From NCBI GenBank assembly GCA_002720865.1, contig PBIO01000014.1:806001-870000 (forward strand): a stretch of 64,000 bases of DNA, given 5' to 3'. A program made the position numbers and the translations under genes. Positions 60,972-64,000 of this stretch are shown here, piece by piece. Origin of the DNA: Halobacteriovorax sp. GTDB lineage: Bacteria; Bdellovibrionota; Bacteriovoracia; Bacteriovoracales; Bacteriovoracaceae. The stretch's first letter is position 1; each line of letters begins with the position of its first letter. The notes under the pieces are model-generated. The model worked only from the letters and a program-made list of their open reading frames with translations. It was not told the origin of the DNA and searched no databases.

Positions 60972-61943
60972 CTACCCTTTAAAGCCGCAATACTTTCTTG
61001 CAAAATCCTTTAATCTATTAGCAAACTCTTTGGTTTTGCGTTCATTTCCAATATAGAAAAAATAAGAATTAAAATCTAAATAGACTCTATTATTTGAAAA
61101 GTCGTGATGAGTTTTAACTTTTAGTTTTTTGAAGTCAAAATACTTTTCACCTTGATTTTCAGTTTCTGTGAAACAATTCTTAACTTGCTTGTAATCACTT
61201 TTCCCAGGAACCCATCTTTTTCGTTTCACTCGTTTCGTTTTTCTACAGTGAGAATCTAAAACCTTTTCTTCCTTCTTTAACTTTAGATAAAAACCACAAG
61301 GGGCCTTAATATCACTTTTTCTCCACTTGAAGCTTCTATAATAGCCTTCTCGTTTATTCGTTCCATACCAGCCATTCTTTAAGTCATTTTGTATCCAGCT
61401 CAAACGCTGACGGGCTTCTTCAGTTAACTTACTATTAGAAGCTGCCATTGCTTTTTGATTTAGCTTTTGTTGTTTTGCTAAAAAAGCCCCAGTGGGTTTT
61501 GCGCTAAATTTCCCTTGAGCATATTTACCTTTACTCGTGGTAAAATGACCCTTCATCCAGGCCTTTCCCTTTACCTCAGCACTTCCTGTAATATGTGCAT
61601 GGCCACTAATTTTGGCTTCGCCAGATATAACTGCTTCACCTGAAACTATTGCGTCTCCGTATACTCTTGCTTTATCTGTAACTTCAGCTTCTCCCTTAAC
61701 TACGGCATTGCCATAGACTCTTGCGAACTTAAGGACAGAGGCGCTATCGCAAACCGCTGCAGTTGGGGCAATAAAGACATAGTCCCCAACATTTGCTCCT
61801 TCAGAAACAAAGCCTCCTTTGCGAGGGTTTCTCTTACTTTTATCATTTGTATAGAAGTATCCATTTTGACCAGGGCATTTTGAGGACGTGGCTGCAAAAA
61901 GAACTGATGGGAGAAGAGTAAAAAAGATGAAAGTTTTTAACAT
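60972..61943 (-). CDS. Exported protein with left-handed beta-helix repeats
   Basis: 323 residues. Signal peptide TFIFFTLLPSVLFAA. Residues ~48-132 contain hexapeptide-like repeats (ANVGDYVFIAPTAAVCDSAS, then AVVKGEAEVTDKARVYGDAI and ISGEAKISGHAHITG), a left-handed beta-helix seen in polymer-forming or acyltransferase-like proteins; no catalytic His is evident. A basic cysteine-containing C-terminal domain follows (CFTETENQGEKYFDFKK). Possibly a surface or scaffold protein. AGGAAAAAAA precedes ATG 61943. Confidence 0.68.
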   Translation of the reverse strand: MLKTFIFFTLLPSVLFAATSSKCPGQNGYFYTNDKSKRNPRKGGFVSEGANVGDYVFIAPTAAVCDSASVLKFARVYGNAVVKGEAEVTDKARVYGDAIVSGEAVISGEAKISGHAHITGSAEVKGKAWMKGHFTTSKGKYAQGKFSAKPTGAFLAKQQKLNQKAMAASNSKLTEEARQRLSWIQNDLKNGWYGTNKREGYYRSFKWRKSDIKAPCGFYLKLKKEEKVLDSHCRKTKRVKRKRWVPGKSDYKQVKNCFTETENQGEKYFDFKKLKVKTHHDFSNNRVYLDFNSYFFYIGNERKTKEFANRLKDFARKYCGFKG

Positions 61944-61951
61944 TTTTTTTC

Positions 61952-62401
61952 CTAGCTATAGTCACGTTGTTTTAGTTTTCTATCAATATCTTTTTTAGCT
62001 TGGTCTTGTCTCTTATCGTGCTGCTTTTTACCTCGACCTAGAGCTATTTCCATTTTAACGTAGCTATTCTTAAAGTAAATAATAGTTGGAACAATAGTCA
62101 TTTTTTGAGCTTTTACTTGATGAAGAAGCCTGTCTATTTCTTTTCGATTAAGGAGTAATTTTCGTTTTCTTGTTTCTTGGTGATTATTTATATTTCCAAA
62201 CTCATAGTGGGGAATAGTCATATTTTGAATCCAAGCCTCACCATTCTTATCAACGTCAATCCAAGCTTCAGCAATACTAACTTTTCCCGCCCTAAGACTT
62301 TTAACTTCGGTTCCAACAAGGGAGAGTCCCGCCTCAAATTTCTCTTCAAGAAAATAATCGTAACTTGCTCGTTTATTTTTAGCGATGATCTTTTTTCCCA
62401 T
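61952..62401 (-). CDS. smpB: SsrA-binding protein SmpB
   Basis: 149 residues. KNKRASYDYFLEEKFEAGL, LVGTEVKSLRAGKVSIAEAW, IPHYEFGN and the basic, flexible C-terminus HDKRQDQAKKDIDRKLKQRD match SmpB, which brings tmRNA to stalled ribosomes. The usual length is 150-160, so it is complete. Its stop is eight bases from the beta-helix gene start. Only four bases separate it from the FadL-like gene upstream, suggesting a shared transcript. Confidence 0.95.
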   Translation of the reverse strand: MGKKIIAKNKRASYDYFLEEKFEAGLSLVGTEVKSLRAGKVSIAEAWIDVDKNGEAWIQNMTIPHYEFGNINNHQETRKRKLLLNRKEIDRLLHQVKAQKMTIVPTIIYFKNSYVKMEIALGRGKKQHDKRQDQAKKDIDRKLKQRDYS

Positions 62402-62405
62402 AGTA

Positions 62406-63713
62406 TTAAAACTTGATCCTCAAGCCTCCACTGGCCGCAATTACACTACCTCCGACTTTATATCCTGGGGCTCCAATCTTACTGCCGGAGTTCCCATTTT
62501 CCTGATTGGAGGTCTTAACCACGTTTACTTCTTCAAGCTTATGATATTGAATTCCACCGCTTAAATCGACATCTTTACCAAAAATCCTCATCCCAAGTCG
62601 AGCCCCTCCTGTTAGGATTAAGCTGTTTGAGTCAATTGAATTTCCGGCACCGACAAAGTTTCCTTCTATGGGTGTAGGCTTATAGCTAAGACCACCTAAA
62701 AGAGAAAAGCGATCCGTAATACTTAAGATAGAGCCAACTTTTAGAACAGGTATATTTCTTAGTTTTAATTTTTCATAATCATCACTTGGTTTAACCACGC
62801 CGCCACGGTCTTTAACTCTGATAACAGGAGTTTTGTAGTTTTCCCATAACTGATACTCTAAGGAGCCTAGGAAGGTAAAATTACCGATCTCAAACGAACT
62901 ACCGAATCTTAAAATATGAGGATCATAATAGATCATTGATTCAATTGTGATTTGAAAAAGTGCTGCTGTTGGGTCATTGATTTGACCGCCGGCTTTTGCT
63001 TCAAGATTACTTTTCATTTCTTGCTGAAAGGTAAAATAAGCAGACCAGTTTTTCTCTCTATATATAGTAGAAAAAATTCCGGCTAAAGCAGGTTTAACTT
63101 CAGATTTTGCTCCACCACTTGAACCAAAACCGGTTCCATTAAGAGAAAGGTTAGTTGAGGCATTAGCCCCAGCTTGAAACCCAACATGAGTTCCTAGAGA
63201 AAAGGCGAATTGATCTGTTAACTTATGGGCGTAGTTTAAATGAATTAAAGTTCTTCGATAGCGAGACCTGTACATAACGTACTCTGGAAGAGCGGCGTCT
63301 CCTGAATTCGTTTCAATCACTTTTCCTAGGGGGGTGAAAACAGAAACACTAATGGGTCCAGCACCTTTATATCCAAGTGGAAGAGTTGCATGAACGGTTG
63401 CTCCAAAGAAGCTATCATAATCTGTGGAGGCATTACCCACTTCAGTAGTAGTAGAGTTCGTACTATTTTTGATTGTAATATTTGATATGGGCTCAAAGTC
63501 TGTTGAAACTGAACCCGCTGATGTGGCAAAAGTTATGGTATCACTGAAGGCCATTAGGGCCGGAACATAATAATTATTGGCCGGGTCGTAGATATTAGTA
63601 TTTGCCTGGTTTCCAATTCCACTAGTTGAAGGGTGGCTTCCAAAGAACTCAGCATAGTTAGCTTGAGCACTTAAACAGCAGAAGGTCACCAAAAAGGCGA
63701 TGAGGTTTCTCAT
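62406..63713 (-). CDS. FadL/OmpP1-like outer-membrane protein
   Basis: 435 residues. Signal peptide LIAFLVTFCCLSAQA, then a barrel of alternating strands ending in SGGLRIKF, the BAM-type terminal aromatic signal. FadL-like features: the N-terminal GSHPSTSGIGNQANTNIYDP, and the YAHKLTDQFAFSLGTHVGFQ and GLSYKPTPIEGN strands. It would take up hydrophobic compounds; the substrate is not known. AAGGAAGTCTC precedes ATG 63713. Confidence 0.75.
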   Translation of the reverse strand: MRNLIAFLVTFCCLSAQANYAEFFGSHPSTSGIGNQANTNIYDPANNYYVPALMAFSDTITFATSAGSVSTDFEPISNITIKNSTNSTTTEVGNASTDYDSFFGATVHATLPLGYKGAGPISVSVFTPLGKVIETNSGDAALPEYVMYRSRYRRTLIHLNYAHKLTDQFAFSLGTHVGFQAGANASTNLSLNGTGFGSSGGAKSEVKPALAGIFSTIYREKNWSAYFTFQQEMKSNLEAKAGGQINDPTAALFQITIESMIYYDPHILRFGSSFEIGNFTFLGSLEYQLWENYKTPVIRVKDRGGVVKPSDDYEKLKLRNIPVLKVGSILSITDRFSLLGGLSYKPTPIEGNFVGAGNSIDSNSLILTGGARLGMRIFGKDVDLSGGIQYHKLEEVNVVKTSNQENGNSGSKIGAPGYKVGGSVIAASGGLRIKF

Positions 63714-63729
63714 GAGACTTCCTTAAATT

Positions 63730-64000
63730 TTAACTATTTAAACAAGAATAGAGTAGCTGAATAGTCGCTCTATTGAAAGTCTCGGCCCTTGCTGTTCGTG
63801 GAATGTCGCAGTCGGTAAAGGCCTTGTCGAGGACGTCAGCTTGGTAGTGAGATTTCAAAACGTTATAGACTTGTTTTCGGCGAAATTGAAAAAGTCGTCT
63901 CAGAAATTTTTCAAATTTTGGAAGTTCTTCGAGAGTAATTTCTGGATCAAGCCGTCTTTTGAAGGAAACCACGAGTGAGTCAACTTTTGGAGGTGGTAAA
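63730..64000 (-). CDS. rsmA: 16S rRNA dimethyladenosine transferase RsmA, C-terminal part (gene leaves at the right edge)
   Basis: The frame stays open to the window end and reads PPPKVDSLVVSFKRRL, the family hallmark (FxPxPKVDSAVV) at the start of the C-terminal domain, then FRRKQVYNVLK and the ARAETFN stretch. RsmA (KsgA) dimethylates two adenines near the 3' end of 16S rRNA. The stop is 17 bases from the FadL-like start. The catalytic N-terminal part lies outside this window. Confidence 0.9.
   Translation of the reverse strand, partial: LPPPKVDSLVVSFKRRLDPEITLEELPKFEKFLRRLFQFRRKQVYNVLKSHYQADVLDKAFTDCDIPRTARAETFNRATIQLLYSCLNS

Noticed and set aside
1-64000. Mobile elements, prophage, CRISPR arrays, defence islands
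   Set aside because: No transposase, integrase, cas or restriction gene and no regularly spaced repeats were seen; base usage looks even throughout.

Overview
The window looks like chromosomal DNA of an AT-rich Gram-negative bacterium of the Bdellovibrionota, most likely of the Bacteriovorax/Halobacteriovorax type. This is inference from gene content: nine apparent lipoproteins, several outer-membrane or secreted proteins that I could not name, two secreted endonuclease I family nucleases, a TIGR02147-type regulator followed by a lipoprotein, a PilZ protein and a TatT-type TRAP transporter. I see no phage, transposase, integrase, CRISPR array or rRNA. The only RNA gene I can support is tRNA-Gly(GCC). 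None of the nine lipoproteins has Asp after the lipobox Cys, so by the E. coli sorting rule they would go to the outer membrane.

Layout. 1-9 kb: end of an FAD-linked oxidase, rsgA, a PilZ protein with both c-di-GMP motifs, an FAD/NAD oxidoreductase, a lipoprotein, a cyclophilin, a PIG-L deacetylase divergent from a NagB-like deaminase, recJ, apt and a PEGA lipoprotein. 9-13 kb: a cluster of exported coiled-coil proteins; two share a C-terminal signature. 13-21 kb: tRNA-Gly, a degenerate receiver, endonuclease I, a KamA-family radical SAM enzyme with a newly placed start, a DEDDh exonuclease, lpd and a 2-oxoacid dehydrogenase E2, then lipoprotein, TPR and second endonuclease I genes. 21-26 kb: accessory exported proteins, a lipoprotein metalloprotease, a 56-residue lipoprotein and the TIGR02147/lipoprotein/beta-barrel group. 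26-31 kb: an apparent stress operon (HPF-like protein, pentapeptide-repeat protein, bL25/Ctc, 40-residue membrane peptide) divergent from a LysR gene, then a second LysR gene with a hairpin over its ribosome-binding site, and an operon of two small proteins.

31-41 kb: SH3-like and other exported proteins, rarA divergent from rpsU, a long (type 2) ileS, a FecR-domain protein and maf. 41-47 kb: a 59-residue basic protein behind a structured leader, a complete TRAP transporter with TatT lipoprotein (TatT-DctP-DctQ-DctM), and an exported proline-rich protein that seems to start at AUA. 47-56 kb: a lipoprotein with a palindromic upstream site, a HAD phosphatase, nrnA, and a five-gene GldA/GldF/GldG-like ABC operon with DUF4340 and Yip1-like proteins. 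56-64 kb: nucleoside salvage (tdk, hpt), a GHMP kinase, a calcium/cation antiporter, a small lipoprotein, a beta-solenoid exported protein, smpB, a FadL-like outer-membrane protein and the 3' end of rsmA.

Five genes or gene starts here are easily missed: small proteins at 23217-23387, 26101-26223, 30015-30194 and 41394-41573, each with a good Shine-Dalgarno sequence, and the AUA start at 45639.
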